Part shown: positions 37,264 through 49,487 of the stretch, piece after piece | Position numbering within the stretch: the first letter of the stretch is position 1 | How the letters are laid out: the number at the start of each line of letters is the position of its first letter | NCBI RefSeq assembly: GCF_963678975.1 | Contig: NC_089281.1 | Span: forward strand, 6,101,277 to 6,165,276 | DNA from: Dysidea avara | Taxonomy: Eukaryota; Porifera; Demospongiae; Dictyoceratida; Dysideidae | Length of the DNA stretch: 64,000 nucleotides | Direction: 5' to 3' | The notes under the pieces: model-generated | What the model was told of the DNA's origin: nothing | Database searches by the model: none | The model's input: only the letters and a program-made list of their open reading frames with translations | Program-made: the position numbers and the translations under genes

Positions 37264-38105
37264 CCCTTGTAGAGAGTTCAGCTACAAAGAAACCATCATG
37301 TAGAGAGTTCAGTTACAAACAAATCACCCTGTAGAGAGATCAGCTAGAAGAAGTTACCTTGTAGATAGTTCAGCTACAAACAATTCACCCTGTAGAAAGA
37401 TCAGCTAGAAGAAGTCACCTTGTAGAGTGTTCAGTTACAAAGAAACCATCATGTAGAGAATTCAGCTGCAAACAAATCACTCTGTAGAGAGTTCAGCTAC
37501 AAAGAAACCGCCATGTAGAGAGTTCAGCCTCAAACAAACCACCTTGTAGAGAATTCTACTACAACAAATCACCCTGTAGAGAAGAAGTTACCTTGTAGAG
37601 AGTTCAGCTACAAAGAAACCATTATGTAGGGAGTTCAGCTACAAAGAAATCACCATGTAGAGAGTTTAGCTGCAAACAAATCACCTGTAGAGAGTTCAGC
37701 TAGAAACAAATCACCCCGTAGAGAGATCAGCTGGACGAAGTCACCTTGTAGAGAGTTCAGCTACAAAGAAACCATCATGTAGACAGTTCAGCTGCAAACA
37801 AATCACCCTGCAGAGAGTTCAGCTACAAAAATATCACCCTGTAGAGAGTTCAGCTAGACGAAGTCACCTTATAGAGAGTTCAACTACAAAGAAACCATCA
37901 TGTAGAGAGTTCGGTTACAAAGACACCACCATGTAGAGAGTTTAGCTGCAAACAAATCACCTGTCAGCTAGAAACAAAATACCCTGTAGAGAGACCAGCT
38001 AGAAGAGGTTACCTTGTAGAGAGTTCAGCTACAAAGAAACCATCCTGTATATAGTTCAGCTACATTTCAAGTCACCCAGTAGAGAGATCAGCTGCAAAAA
38101 AATAT
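37264..38105. repeat. 31-bp minisatellite, right block
   Basis: Same unit as the left block, continuing after the inserted element with mostly gttcagct and gaagaagt variants (about 27 units). It degenerates after 38050. Confidence 0.95.
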
Positions 38106-39608
38106 CCTGTGGGGAATAATGGGCATGTAATAAATATATGTATATAATTTGTATAATTACTAATAAAATCAAAAATAATTGAAGTACTAAAATTCTTCTT
38201 TAAGTTCTTTTCTTCTTCCTGTAGTAAAGAAAAAAACACATGGGTTAAAAAGCCCCAAAGCCAGCCTTGGTCTTGGCACCAAATTCACCTGAATTGTTGT
38301 TATTAAAATGTAACCATTAACCTACCATCACAGCCATTTCTTGGCCGCCACCTTGGATTTCACATCTTTTTTCACCATGGCCGTTTTGGGGGCCGCACCT
38401 TTTTTTACAGCTTGGCTGTTTTTGATTAGATTATATTCACACATACAATGCATAATATAATCAACTATTATGAGGCCTATCGTAGAGATGCATGGTATGA
38501 TACTGGATTTGAAAATATTGATGTATATGTTACATCCCATGGCATCCAGTAAAACCAAACTTTCTTTACTGGAACTGTAGACAGTCCAGTAAGGTGTTAA
38601 GAAAGAGCCATCGATCATTATTTATTAAACAAGTATATACAACAGATTAATCCTCAGTCTCATGTGACTCCGCCACGGTCAGATCACACTAAAAGAAATT
38701 CTGTGTGGGCACAGCAAGAAGTGTAAGTGTGTATATAATTTTAAAATGTACATGTTTATTGGAGAGAAAAAAACAGTATGTTAGGCCATCAGTTGTCCAG
38801 TCCACTCACAGCAGTTCCTGGCCATGAAAATCTTTTGAGAACATGTCATACTTGTATGAGCTGCACTGCATGTATGATGGTAGATTTAAAGGTAACAACA
38901 GAAGGTTGTATGAAATCAATGAAACTCTTGATGTTCATGAATAGAGGTAAATGTTTTTACAAACTGATACTGGCTATATAAAAGCTAAATTGCAGCTATA
39001 GCTAAGGACTGCAAAATTGAATGATGATCATCATGAATAATTTATAGAACATAGCTATATGCATATCAATTGGAGAATTTAAATATCTATCCATATATTT
39101 ATTGCGAGTGAGTATGTTATTACAGCCTAACATTTCGAGGGGGGAAATTTTCACTGATTTCGTGGTTTGAGGGGTAGCTAATTACCATGCAGCGAAAATT
39201 TATCCTTGTAATCGGCACAGCCCTTCTTCCTTACCAGAGTGAACCCACAATATATACACAATGAACTTGAATAGATTGAAATATTTAGACCTCTAATAGG
39301 CTACATTTTTAGGAGTGTTTGCAAATCCGCGAAAAATTTTTAGCAATATTGAAAAATTAGCCTCTCGAAATATTTGTGTGGGGTAATAAGGGCGCGCGCT
39401 TTCTATGTCTGCAAGTTTAGGCGGCGCTCAATACATGAAACCGGTAAGTTCAGGTGGCGAGCCAGGTGCGAATGTCACCAGACTCCCAGAACTAGCACGC
39501 CACAATTATTAATGGTGTGCAAAGCTGCATAAACAAAACGTGCTTGAGTTCAGTCAGGTCGGGTGTTGTAGAGGAGACTTAGTGAGCAGAGATTCTAGTA
39601 GCGCCGTG
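38106..39608. other. Gap before the DEGS gene, including its probable promoter
   Basis: A single arm of the 6921-7190 repeat family lies at 38330-38440. No gene is supported in the rest. The stretch from about 39390 to 39608 is richer in CpG (ggcgcgcgctttc, ggcggcgctc) than its surroundings and ends at the DEGS start codon, so it probably holds the promoter and 5' UTR. No TATA box recognised. Confidence 0.4.
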
Positions 39609-42600
39609 ATGGGAGGACAAGTATCTAGAGATGATTTCGAGTGGGTATACACCCAACATCCTCACGTTGATCGGAGGAAGATAATTATTGGTAAGGGAAA
39701 ACTTTTGTAATGAATAACATATATACGTATTGTGCTGCACTATGATAAAATTACTCCCCTCCTTCTGAAAACTTTATGCTTTGCACACTGTGCAGTAACA
39801 CCTCGAGTAACACAGACTAATAATGCCCCCCCCCCCCCCCCCCCCCCTTCATTATATAGTTTGCCACTCCTCGATTAATTTCTCCTCAGATTATAGAAAT
39901 TGGTTTGTTGAGGTTAGAGTTAGTTGAATGTTTTATTTTACTATCTACTATTGAAAGGATTGCCCCTCCCCTGACATTGAGGTGGGTCTTCAGCCCATCT
40001 AATCTGCCTTCCTCTTATGTCTAGCTATTTAGTTCAGTGTTATGAGCCCTCGTTATTTTGTTGTTGTTAATGCGTTTTGTTACATGGGACAGCTACCCAG
40101 TAGCACTCTGAAGCCCTTTAAGTACCAGAACTGTATAAGCACTTTGATACAAGTGGGAGAATCGTATAATGTTAAGGATTGTATGACTGAACCTAGTCTT
40201 ATGTAGCCAGACCACTTTTTTCTTATGTGTGTGGATAAGGAAAACTCCCTATATATATATATATATACCCACACATAAAAAGAATAGAAGCAACCTACAG
40301 ACTCATGGCAAGCTGGACCTTGCCAGTATATACAACAATAGGCCTGTGTTTGGTATAGTGTATAGTAGGACCTCCATTATCTGAACACCTGTGTGCCAGT
40401 TCAATCACAAAGTATGCATTTGGCCTCAACACTGTTTAGCTTGTTCCACTGTCACAAAAGAGGACTTGCTCATTTGATGAGAGTGTTTTATCAACAAGCC
40501 AATAGAGCAATACATTGAAGTTTATATACCACAGTGCACAGCAATAGTCCTTAAAGCACTCCTAGAGTATATATGCAGAGAATATATACTTGTTAGGCAC
40601 TAAGGATTATACTCTTATCAATAATCTGGGTTGACAATTCTAGAATGCGTTACAGTAGGACCTCAATTATCTGAATCTCAATTATTGAACCCTCAATTAT
40701 CCAAATAGTATAAGTGACTGCTCTATTAAAGTATTTCACCATTGAATGAATGTTCTATTAGAGTAGTTGAACAGAACTCTGTACGTATATAAATGAGTAG
40801 GCTTCATTTATTAAACACAAGACTCTTACAGGCGATTGGATGCAGAATTTTTAAAAATCATCTAGACCCGTATTTTGATCTGCCTGCCTCAGTCATAAGG
40901 TTGAGGCCAAACAAAGCAGCCCACAACCAGCATTTTACGCCACAATAACAAGCTCATGGGTGAGATGTGCCTTCTGTGGTTCCAACAATGGACATTACAA
41001 ATTGGTGTTTGAAATATGTGTCAATATATATGCCATTCTAGGGGACATGCCCCAGGGAGAAATTAACAATTTAGAAACTCTTAAACAGTGGTTAATGTTA
41101 ACAACTATAATGCCGTATAGTCCTGTAACAAATGATTGTGTGGAAGTTACATGTAACTGATTTCCTTTCCATGTGACGTAGACTGGCTAGTATAACTATA
41201 GCTTTGCATTTAACTAAAGATCATCTCAGACACGAGGGTGTGCATTCAACCCAAAGAAAACGTGTTTTTGTGAATTTTGTTGTGGTGTATCATTAACGAC
41301 GAAGATTTGAGACAGCTAGGTTTTCTGGCAGCATAGTATTCCCTTTCTCATGGTGTGTATGTTTCTACGTATTTAGATCTTGATAGTGAGTAAGGTAAGG
41401 GTGGAAGCGATAGGAGACCTCGGATACCTGCATGCACCGAAAACGTTGCACTTCCAAGTTTGAATTACTACGATCATACACATGCACATTCACATACATT
41501 CAATCTTCTGTGAAACTTTACAAGCGATACTGATACTTACTTTGGCAATAAAGTTGATTGGAAAATCAAAGAAGGTGTCAATGTACTGTGCATGATTGCC
41601 TAATAGATTATGTCACCTACACACTTGTTTCTATTAAATTCGCAATGTCTGACAACGAGGGAATGAAGTTTGTGAAAGAATGGAGAGAAGTGGACCATTT
41701 CAGGGCCTGGTTTACTCGACGAACCTTTCGAGTAGAAACAAGATATTAATGTGAGATAGGTGCTGGTCCCTCAATTTACCGTCTGTCACATTTCTTGTGG
41801 AGCGAGTTGTGGAGCCCGTGACAATGATGGGCGATATGCCACTGAAACATTTCAGTTGTGTCTCACTGCAACTGACATGCAGTTGCACTCTCTAGGTCTT
41901 TAGTGAGCATCAATAAGAAGTTGCGTTTTCTCAATTGGCAATGCATGATATTACATGTCGAGCTTTATGTGATAAATCAGGTATGATTTACAGTATAAGT
42001 ATGCTACATTTAGGGTATGTGCAAAAAAGTAAACATGATTGCTAATGTTCAAGGTAACTGAAGTCGTCAAATTGGCTCGCAAGTACAAAACACTGGATCG
42101 GCTAGCTCTGGAAGCAGATGTTCCCTGTGAAAGGATCAAAGTTGGGATATACCATGGTCCAAAGATGGTCATCACGTTCCATTCACTGCAAAGATGTACA
42201 TTTTGGTGTCCAGATAAGAAAGTCACACCAAGGTAACTGTGTAATTTGTAATTGACCTTGCACTTGATAATAGCAATTGTGAGTTTTCTTTAATGTAACT
42301 TTACCATCCGTTAAAGAGCTACAAAACTGGTTAACCTCCTGGCATGCAACTTCAGGAGTCATTGTTCTTCCATTTATTTCTAGTAAACCAAATTGTCTTC
42401 CTTCAGCCTGGGTAGGATCTTCAACCACACCATCTGGAGAAGCGACCAACCATGGATCTGTGGTACTTATGTGAATGCCAGTTCTGCTGACTTTGTATGA
42501 TGGTCCAAACCACTGGTTATGTGAGTTACGTACCACTGCCTTATGGTGCCCTCATTTGGTCGTCGCCATTCTAGTGCTGGAATACTACCTGGTGGTGGTT

Positions 42601-45600
42601 TGTACAAGATGGTTTCTACCAATTTTTCAATGTTTTTTTGACGTTTTGTGACAGTGCCAAATGTAGATGGCTACTAGATGCTGTCAGGCGTGGTCTTCTG
42701 AGTTGCTGCCATAGACTATTGACAGATGGTTCTTGATCTACAGTTGCTCTGGTAGTTCAGCAGCCTGTTCTGCTGTGACTTGTAAAGATTTTAGATAATT
42801 TTTACAGATGTGCTTCAGTTCTTCTTGACTGAAGTTGGTTGGAGTGATTGCTTCTGGCCCATAATCTTTATCAGCAGTAGCTGGTGTAAGATGGTATCTT
42901 TTTCTATCTGGCTTTCTTATATGAATCTGATGATTTTCTCTGAGTGTTGCGTTCATGTTTTTGTTTACAACGATTTGAAAATGTCTCGGTGATAGTTGAG
43001 CAGGATCCAAACAGGCACTTCCAAGTGGTCTCAATCCATCCTGGGCCTAAAGACATGATAGTCCTGCTGTCATGCAGCAATGCTGGAATGACCCTGACTG
43101 AATCCTGTTAACCTGCTTACTTTAATCCATTTTGGCTCTGATTGACATGTAGCATTCACTCAAGCTGGTTGTGCTGTTGCTGATGAGCTGAGCTGCTTTG
43201 TTTACGAGATGGTCACCAGCACTATCTCAAAGAGAAGGTTAGGTGGCAAGTCACGCAGATTAACACTGACTGGTGTTTCCTTTGTAGATTCTGAGCACCA
43301 GGATGGATCACAATCTTTGTGGTACCCTAAGTAGTGCCTTGGAACCGCTCAAAGATCATTCCGTAGCTTTGTGATGTTGTTGGTTTTAGAATGGTTACAA
43401 ATAGCACATTGTGTGATTTTCGTGATTACAGATTTGGCTAGACGGCCTCGTCCATGGAAAGATGGGAAGTCCTTTGCCAGCTTTCCAACTGACCAAGAAA
43501 ACACTTTATGGCATGGTTTGTACATTCTGTCTTCTCTACATCTCTGCCATACGACTGAACTGTCATTTGTATGGTATAAAGGACAGAGCTGTCTCCATCT
43601 CCGATTACTTCAGTGTATTGAATACCGTGCATACTCTTCTAATCCTTTTAGTAGAACCTCTCTTGACATTTTGGAACCAAACACATTAACTTTTCTGATG
43701 ACCAGTAAGATGGTGTTATCTTCCAATGCCTAAACTGCTTCTGGATAAGTTTCACCTTACTAACTACAGTAGACCCTCAGTTATCTGTACCCTAGTTTAT
43801 CTGAAATTGGGAATGACTGAAGTATTTTGAGTACAAGTGTATGTTCTATTAATTCAACAGAGCTCTGTATGTAAATGCATGGGTTTCAGTTATGCGAACA
43901 ATTCATTATCTGAACACTTTGCCTGAGACACATTGGGGTTCAGATATAACTGAGGGTCCCTATATCACCCATCTCATCTTCATTCATGTTGTCATATCAT
44001 TCAATACCACTGATTCACTCCCATTATTATTGTTGATTCTTAGGATTTAGATAACGGTACTGATGTAGCAGATTTACAGAGAAGCAGGTCAATTCCACCA
44101 ATGAGCACTGTTCAGTTGATGAGTTTATTAATACTAACAATGAAATTTCAGAAACACATTTAGTCAAACATGGAAAACAGAGTTCTTTGCCATACCTTCA
44201 TTGTTGTTACCTCTAGAAACCATGTAAAACTCTTTAGTTAGAATGTCCTGCTTTACAGCATTTCTTAATAGTGTCTGATGACATAGCTTGAGCAATCCAC
44301 CTGATAGACTTTAGAATGTTTACTGCATAAAGTTAATGTGCTTTGAAGGGTTTGATAATGCCAAGATCAAAAGGCTGAATAGCTGCTGTCATATTTGTAG
44401 GTAGAAATGCTATCTTGATGTTGCGTTACCCTTAAACAAAATTATTGAACAAGATTCATGTTATTTAACTTCTTGAGAATAGTCTCACTGTACATTGTTG
44501 TGCACCACACATTGTTGTGTTGTCTTGATTGAAGGTTAGTCTGTGTGCTTTGTTGATACATGTGTTTAAAGCAACGAGGGTCTGCTGGTATCCAGACTAC
44601 AATAGGGTTTTCTTTTTTTTAATGCAACAGTTACTCTGTAAACTTACTTTTCTTCCCTATATGACTTTTCCTTTCACAGCTACTCTTTTCTCACTTCAAA
44701 ACTCAAAAGCATCCAAGCAGTTTCATCCAGTATGGTAGTACTGTTTAATAGGGTTCCCCCTAAAGTGGCCAGCACCGCTACAAATGCCATGTCTAAAAGC
44801 CATCATAGAAATACCATATGAGATGAAAATCACCTTTATGGAATAGTCTTACTCCATTCAACATCAAATACAGCATTAAACACAAGAAAACACTTAATAC
44901 ATGGCTGGATATAGATTTTCTTCAAAATACCAAAGGCCATACTTTGGTCCTTACCACAGTCGCAAAGCTAGAGGTCAAACAAAGGCCACCATTTACTCCA
45001 CAACAATGAACTCATGGGTGGGTAACTTATGCCATTTTAATTAAATGGCCATCTTCTTCATGCCAGGAAACCATACCAAGGCATTAATTTTCTGTATCGA
45101 CACTTTCCTTGAAGGAGCATACTTAGATGCCACGAAACTATTCGAGGTGCTTAATGGACTGTAGTATCCCTATTAGTATCAGATAGCAGCTAAGCTGGGC
45201 TTATAAAACGATTGCAATGCATGGGCCATGCCCCCATAAATAATCAAAATACAGCACAACACCTCTAATAAGCAGTGCTGAGGCCACTCCCCTCAACAAT
45301 CTAGCTCCATAGAAAACAAGGTTTTGCACCATGCCAACTGAGATCAAGGCACTCTATTACAGCAGTCACAGCTGCACATGTATTTTATAGCTATGCTAAC
45401 AAAAGTTAATAAACTAGTGTAATAAAAAAATATTAGCTAATTTAAAAAATGAAATTTCAGCAATAAAAAGTAGTGAAGCAAGAGATAATGGTAGATCACT
45501 ACTTGGCATTGTACTAGCAATGTGGGAAAATCCCTAAGTTTAATTTTTATCACCCTACATTGCTACAATCATTTTCCCTCATAGCTACCATCATCTTTTG

Positions 45601-48436
45601 TTCATTGCTGGAACCCTACTTCATTTTAAACAATTTTTTATTGCACTATTCCAGTGAGCTTCTTGATGCTATATTTGGCTTTCCACTTTTCCAACCAATC
45701 ATTACATGTTTTGAAGTCAGTAATATTAAGCACTCTGCTATTTGTTTAGCCTTCTCTACTTGTGTATATAGGACTACCAGGATAAATATTCTTACATACT
45801 GTGACTAAGTACTGTTCCTACAGTGCATCATTGACCTTAGATTTCCTACTTTGCTCCACAGCACTACCTGACGCATTACTTTCATATTGGTAGCATGTTG
45901 TACTCTTGTATTTAACTCAATTTTTTTTGGCCAGACTTCTTGTGATGCTTCTTGGATTCTTTCAGCTTTCTTTACTAGCTAATTCATATCCTAGTTTTCA
46001 AACTTAGTTCATTTCGCTTCTTTCATGCTCCATAGTGACCTGGCTTTGTGACATCTGTTAAAAGTCTGCACAAGTGACCAATCTGATCCATTCCACTGAA
46101 AGGATGGCTAGCCAGGTTGAAGGCAGTGGTTGTTTCGAATTGTGTTCATTTATTAAATGATACCATGTTTACAAAGACATATAGACTCTAGAATTGGTGA
46201 AGTATTGTTACTGAAATGGAAGCCTGAAATTAAAGTGGACAAGGATACAGTTGTTGTGACCACTCATAATGGAGAAGTTGGAGGGACACATTCTGTTCAA
46301 TTTAGTGTAGTTGACTGTATCTCCACATATAATGTAGCCCTTGTGGCTGTAGTTAATTTCTTTGACAGCCTCATCTTCTACATTATTTTATTCACAACAA
46401 ATGCTATCAGCGTAGTGCCTAAAGAGTGGTGGTGCAGTGCAGTACTGCTCTACATAAAAGTTTCCTTTTGTTGAGGTAAAAGGGGTGCTTATTACTAACA
46501 AAATTCCTTTGATATTGGTAGCAAACTGTCAGTTTTACTGCTCTACTTAATTTTGCTAGGGAAACCCCTGTTTATACAATGGTGTTTTTCTTGTACACTG
46601 TTTTAAAATGTGCTGTGCCTGAGTTAAACCCATTTGTTGACCAACAGTGAACTACATTTGGCTTTGGGTGTTAATCATTGTGAGTAACCCAGGATAGTGT
46701 GAATGAGAGAGTGATAAGCTTCCAATATACGTATACCAGCCTGTGAAATATTCTGGTGAACTAGTTCGCCATAATATACGTAACACAAATACTGAAACCC
46801 TGTTTGAGTCCAAATTCCACTTATCGGTTGACTGGAGTCATTGACTTAAGCTGTTGGCTTCATCACTGTTTGTCAATTAGTGCTAAGCATAACCCAGTAT
46901 AAACCTGAAAACACGATGAGTGAAATACATATATACAAATTTTAAAAAGATTATCATGAGGAGTTTGGTTTTAAAATCTTTCATGTCAGTGCATCCATGG
47001 AGATGCAAAAATATACGAGTATTAGTTCTCCTACTGTACAAATGGTCTTTCTATTTCCACTTGTATAGCTGTAACTTCTAAAGCTCTTGTCTTGTAGGGT
47101 TGAAACAATGGTTGACCATTCCTTTGGCTGTCTAGCTAGATAAAGGAAATGTAAAAAATAGAAAATAGGCAAATATGTTGGGTTCTCTCACAGATCCAGT
47201 CACAATTAGAGAATGCATACATCCATGATTGCAAAATCTGATAACTTTTTATCACTTAAAATTTGTATGTATAGCACAAAAGCAGACTCACATGTACACC
47301 TTATACTCGCATTTATACAAACATGCAGACACATTCTTCACATTGAGGTGTATAGCTATACATGTTTACTGTGTCTTCTGTACACTTGTATAGAGAAGTA
47401 TCCTGAGATCAAGAAGTTGATGGGACCTGATCCAAACTTAAAATACATTGTGATAGCGATGGTGATGTTCCAGTTTATTTCAGTATTGTACATCTCCCAG
47501 TTGTCATGGTTCTGGGTTATCATACTGGCATACTGTCTGGGTGGAGTTATTAACCATTCACTAACTCTGGCTGTCCACGAAATCTCTCACAACTTTGCTT
47601 TTGGAAATTTCTATCCCTTTTCAAACAGGCTGTTCGGTATGTTTGCTAATTTACCATTGGGTGTGCCAATGTCTGTGACTTTTAAACGTTATCACCTGGA
47701 GCATCATCGGTTTCAAGGAACTGATGGTATTGATACTGACATACCAACAGACTTTGAAGGAAAGCTTTTCCACAACACGGCAACTAAGATTGTGTGGCTG
47801 TTCTTACAACCTCTCTTCTATTCATTCAGACCAATGGCTGTCAGACCTAAAGCCCCCTCAGCACTGGAAATTATCAACTTGTTAGTCCAACTTGTGTATG
47901 ATGTAATCATATTTAACTGCTGTGGAGTAAAGGGTGTATTCTATTGTATTGGTGGCACTTTATTGTCGCTAGGCTTACATCCGATGGCAGCCCATTTCAT
48001 TGCTGAACACTACATGTTCAAACTAGGATATGAGACATACTCTTACTATGGGCCTTGGAACTACATCACCTTTAATGTTGGGTATCATATGGAACATCAT
48101 GATTTCCCATATATTCCTGGTTCAAGACTACCTGAAGTGAAGCGTGTTGCAGCAGAGTTTTATGATGATCTACCTCAGCATTTATCATGGCCCCAAGTGA
48201 TATGGGACTTCTTGTTTGATCCTGACATGGGACCATACTCTCGTATGAAGCGTAGCTACAATGATGTGTTTGTCAACAAGCCAGTAGAGAATCCTAAACT
48301 GTTAGGAGAGAACACAGCAGAGTTGATGCAGCAGCTAAAGCAGAGGAAATGTCATAATGGATTACACAATGGTAACTTTAATGTTAAGAGTGGTAGCAGG
48401 CAAGGTGAAGTGAATGGAGACCTTGAAACTGAGTGA
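39609..48436 (+). CDS. DEGS1: Sphingolipid delta(4)-desaturase (dihydroceramide desaturase), two exons
   Basis: Exon 1, 39609-39690, starts [16 protein letters not shown] and ends in phase 1 at |gtaagg. Exon 2, 47394-48436, resumes after tatag as [22 protein letters not shown] enzymes insert the 4,5-trans double bond of dihydroceramide to give ceramide in the ER membrane, using O2 and electrons from cytochrome b5. All three His boxes are present: HEISHN, HLEHHRF and HMEHHDF. Hydrophobic membrane spans lie at about residues 47-90 and 200-235. The family N-terminus (F.W.Y...PH..R) is encoded by exon 1, so the longer open frame from 47213 is not used. The protein is about 374 residues; human DEGS1 is 323. 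The excess is a hydrophilic C-terminal tail rich in Asn, Gly and Lys. The 7.7-kb intron holds decayed transposons. Confidence 0.95.
39826..39847. repeat. Poly-C run of 22
   Basis: An uninterrupted C homopolymer within the DEGS intron (G-run on the other strand). Its length may be inexact, because homopolymers are error-prone in sequencing. Confidence 0.9.
40364..41300. repeat. Repeat fragments in the DEGS intron
   Basis: Tigger/pogo-like ends (ggacctccattatctgaaca near 40370 and ggacctcaattatctgaatc near 40654) sit beside a fragment of the 44930/56095 family (about 40890-40990). About 41111-41290 is a truncated relative of the element at 59540-60109; compare ccgtatagtcctgtaacaaa with ccgtatagtcctgtaatagt. 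Confidence 0.6.
42183..43740 (-). pseudogene. Decayed transposon gene: Mutator-like transposase plus YqaJ-type nuclease
   Basis: Read on the minus strand from right to left. 43632-43438 encodes [16 protein letters not shown] and [20 protein letters not shown], matching the Mutator-like transposase domain family found in invertebrate genomes. 43034-42738 is a linker. 42720-42540 shows the broken start of a YqaJ domain ([10 protein letters not shown]). 42536-42183 carries its core ([42 protein letters not shown]). The pieces lie in different frames with stops between, so the gene is dead. Mutator plus YqaJ in one gene is an arrangement I know from cnidarian and mollusc genomes. It lies antisense in the DEGS intron. 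Confidence 0.75.
43767..43970. mobile_element. Tigger/pogo-like miniature element, inverse copy
   Basis: Begins ctacagtagaccctcagtta and ends gatataactgagggtcccta. It is the same family as 8365-8574 in the opposite orientation (shared acacattggggttcaga and acaagtgtatgttctatta). Confidence 0.8.
44050..46080 (-). pseudogene. Heavily decayed pogo/Tigger-like transposase
   Basis: On the minus strand near 44390-44300 the translation reads [20 protein letters not shown], which fits the conserved DDE-domain box of pogo/Tigger/jerky transposases (NTT..IQP.D.G.I..FK). Fragments of the rest, full of stops, extend to about 46080. Together with the Tigger-type ends nearby, this points to a dead pogo-like element in the DEGS intron. 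The limits are approximate. Confidence 0.55.
46081..47393. other. Rest of the DEGS intron
   Basis: No supported gene. One open stretch of 105 codons (46157-46474) has no recognisable similarity or splice context. The last about 40 bases before 47394 (tttactgtgtcttctgtaca, then cttgtatag) form a good splice acceptor. Confidence 0.5.
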
Positions 48437-49487
48437 ATTGTATTTCACCAACTCATGTACATAATAACTGCAGCTGCTTGACAATACAGTATATCAGTAG
48501 ATTTCATTATGCACTGCACATACTCGTACACATGTTGCATGTTTGATTTTGTGTTACTTTTAGATTACACAACAATTGGTGCATGGATTGAGTGTTAGCT
48601 AATGTACTGTGACTTGGATCTGACCGGCATAATGAGATCAATGAAAGTAGGTACAACCTTTTGGAGTACCAGGTTAATTGGCCGGTTGTATGTGTGTTTC
48701 AACTACATGTGTAAATTTAATGCACCAAATTACAACAGACAGAGTGTTTTGAGTGATATGGTTGATGACCAAAAATTTACATCAGTTGTATGGCTACAAC
48801 AAACTAAAATAAATAAGACAACTCTACCATCATAGGATGACCCAAATAATAGCTGGATAAGGTGGTAAAAACTTTTATCACTGCGGATAAGTAGATCACA
48901 GTTCATCTCAAGAAATGACAAAATAATTTTTTGGTACACCATGTACATTCATGTCTGCCCAAGTCCATGTTATTTCTTAACTAACAGTCGTTTAAAACAC
49001 AATACAATAATTTCTCAAGAATTAAGCTCAACACAGCTGGACCATAACGTAAGCACACCATACGTACAAAAAAATAGAGCATAACATGACTATAATTATT
49101 ATGTTATTTACACACATTGTGCATGTGTGTGTGTCACACTATCACATAATAATCATTCTATGGATAGGGGCAAGCTAGCCAAACTGCTACTCTTGACATA
49201 CTCATTCTTAGTAAGAAATCTAACTGTTCAGTCTTGTCCAGTTCCTGATGATGCACATATGTATAATAGAAAACTATCCAGAAGGTTTGGGGGCCTTGAA
49301 ATATGTATTTATTAATAATAATATCATTGGTACAAATTTGCATTAACATACACTGTACGTTTAGTAAGTCATGTAGTGTACTATCTGTTCATACTTTTAG
49401 ACCAATCAAAGCTAATAAAGTTAGCTGATACACAGAAATGTATAGTTCTACAATAAATCATTGTAATCACTGCTTGCACATGTATCG
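48437..49487. other. Convergent 3' region between DEGS and the kinase gene
   Basis: About 1.05 kb shared by the 3' ends of two genes running towards each other. AT-rich with no further gene. It must hold both polyadenylation regions; exact sites not determined. Confidence 0.5.

Noticed and set aside
46157..46474. 105-codon open frame in the DEGS intron
   Set aside because: No domain, splice context or start support; probably chance.
47213..47393. Upstream extension of the DEGS frame
   Set aside because: The family N-terminus lies in an exon at 39609-39690 whose phase fits the acceptor at 47393; the extension lacks similarity.
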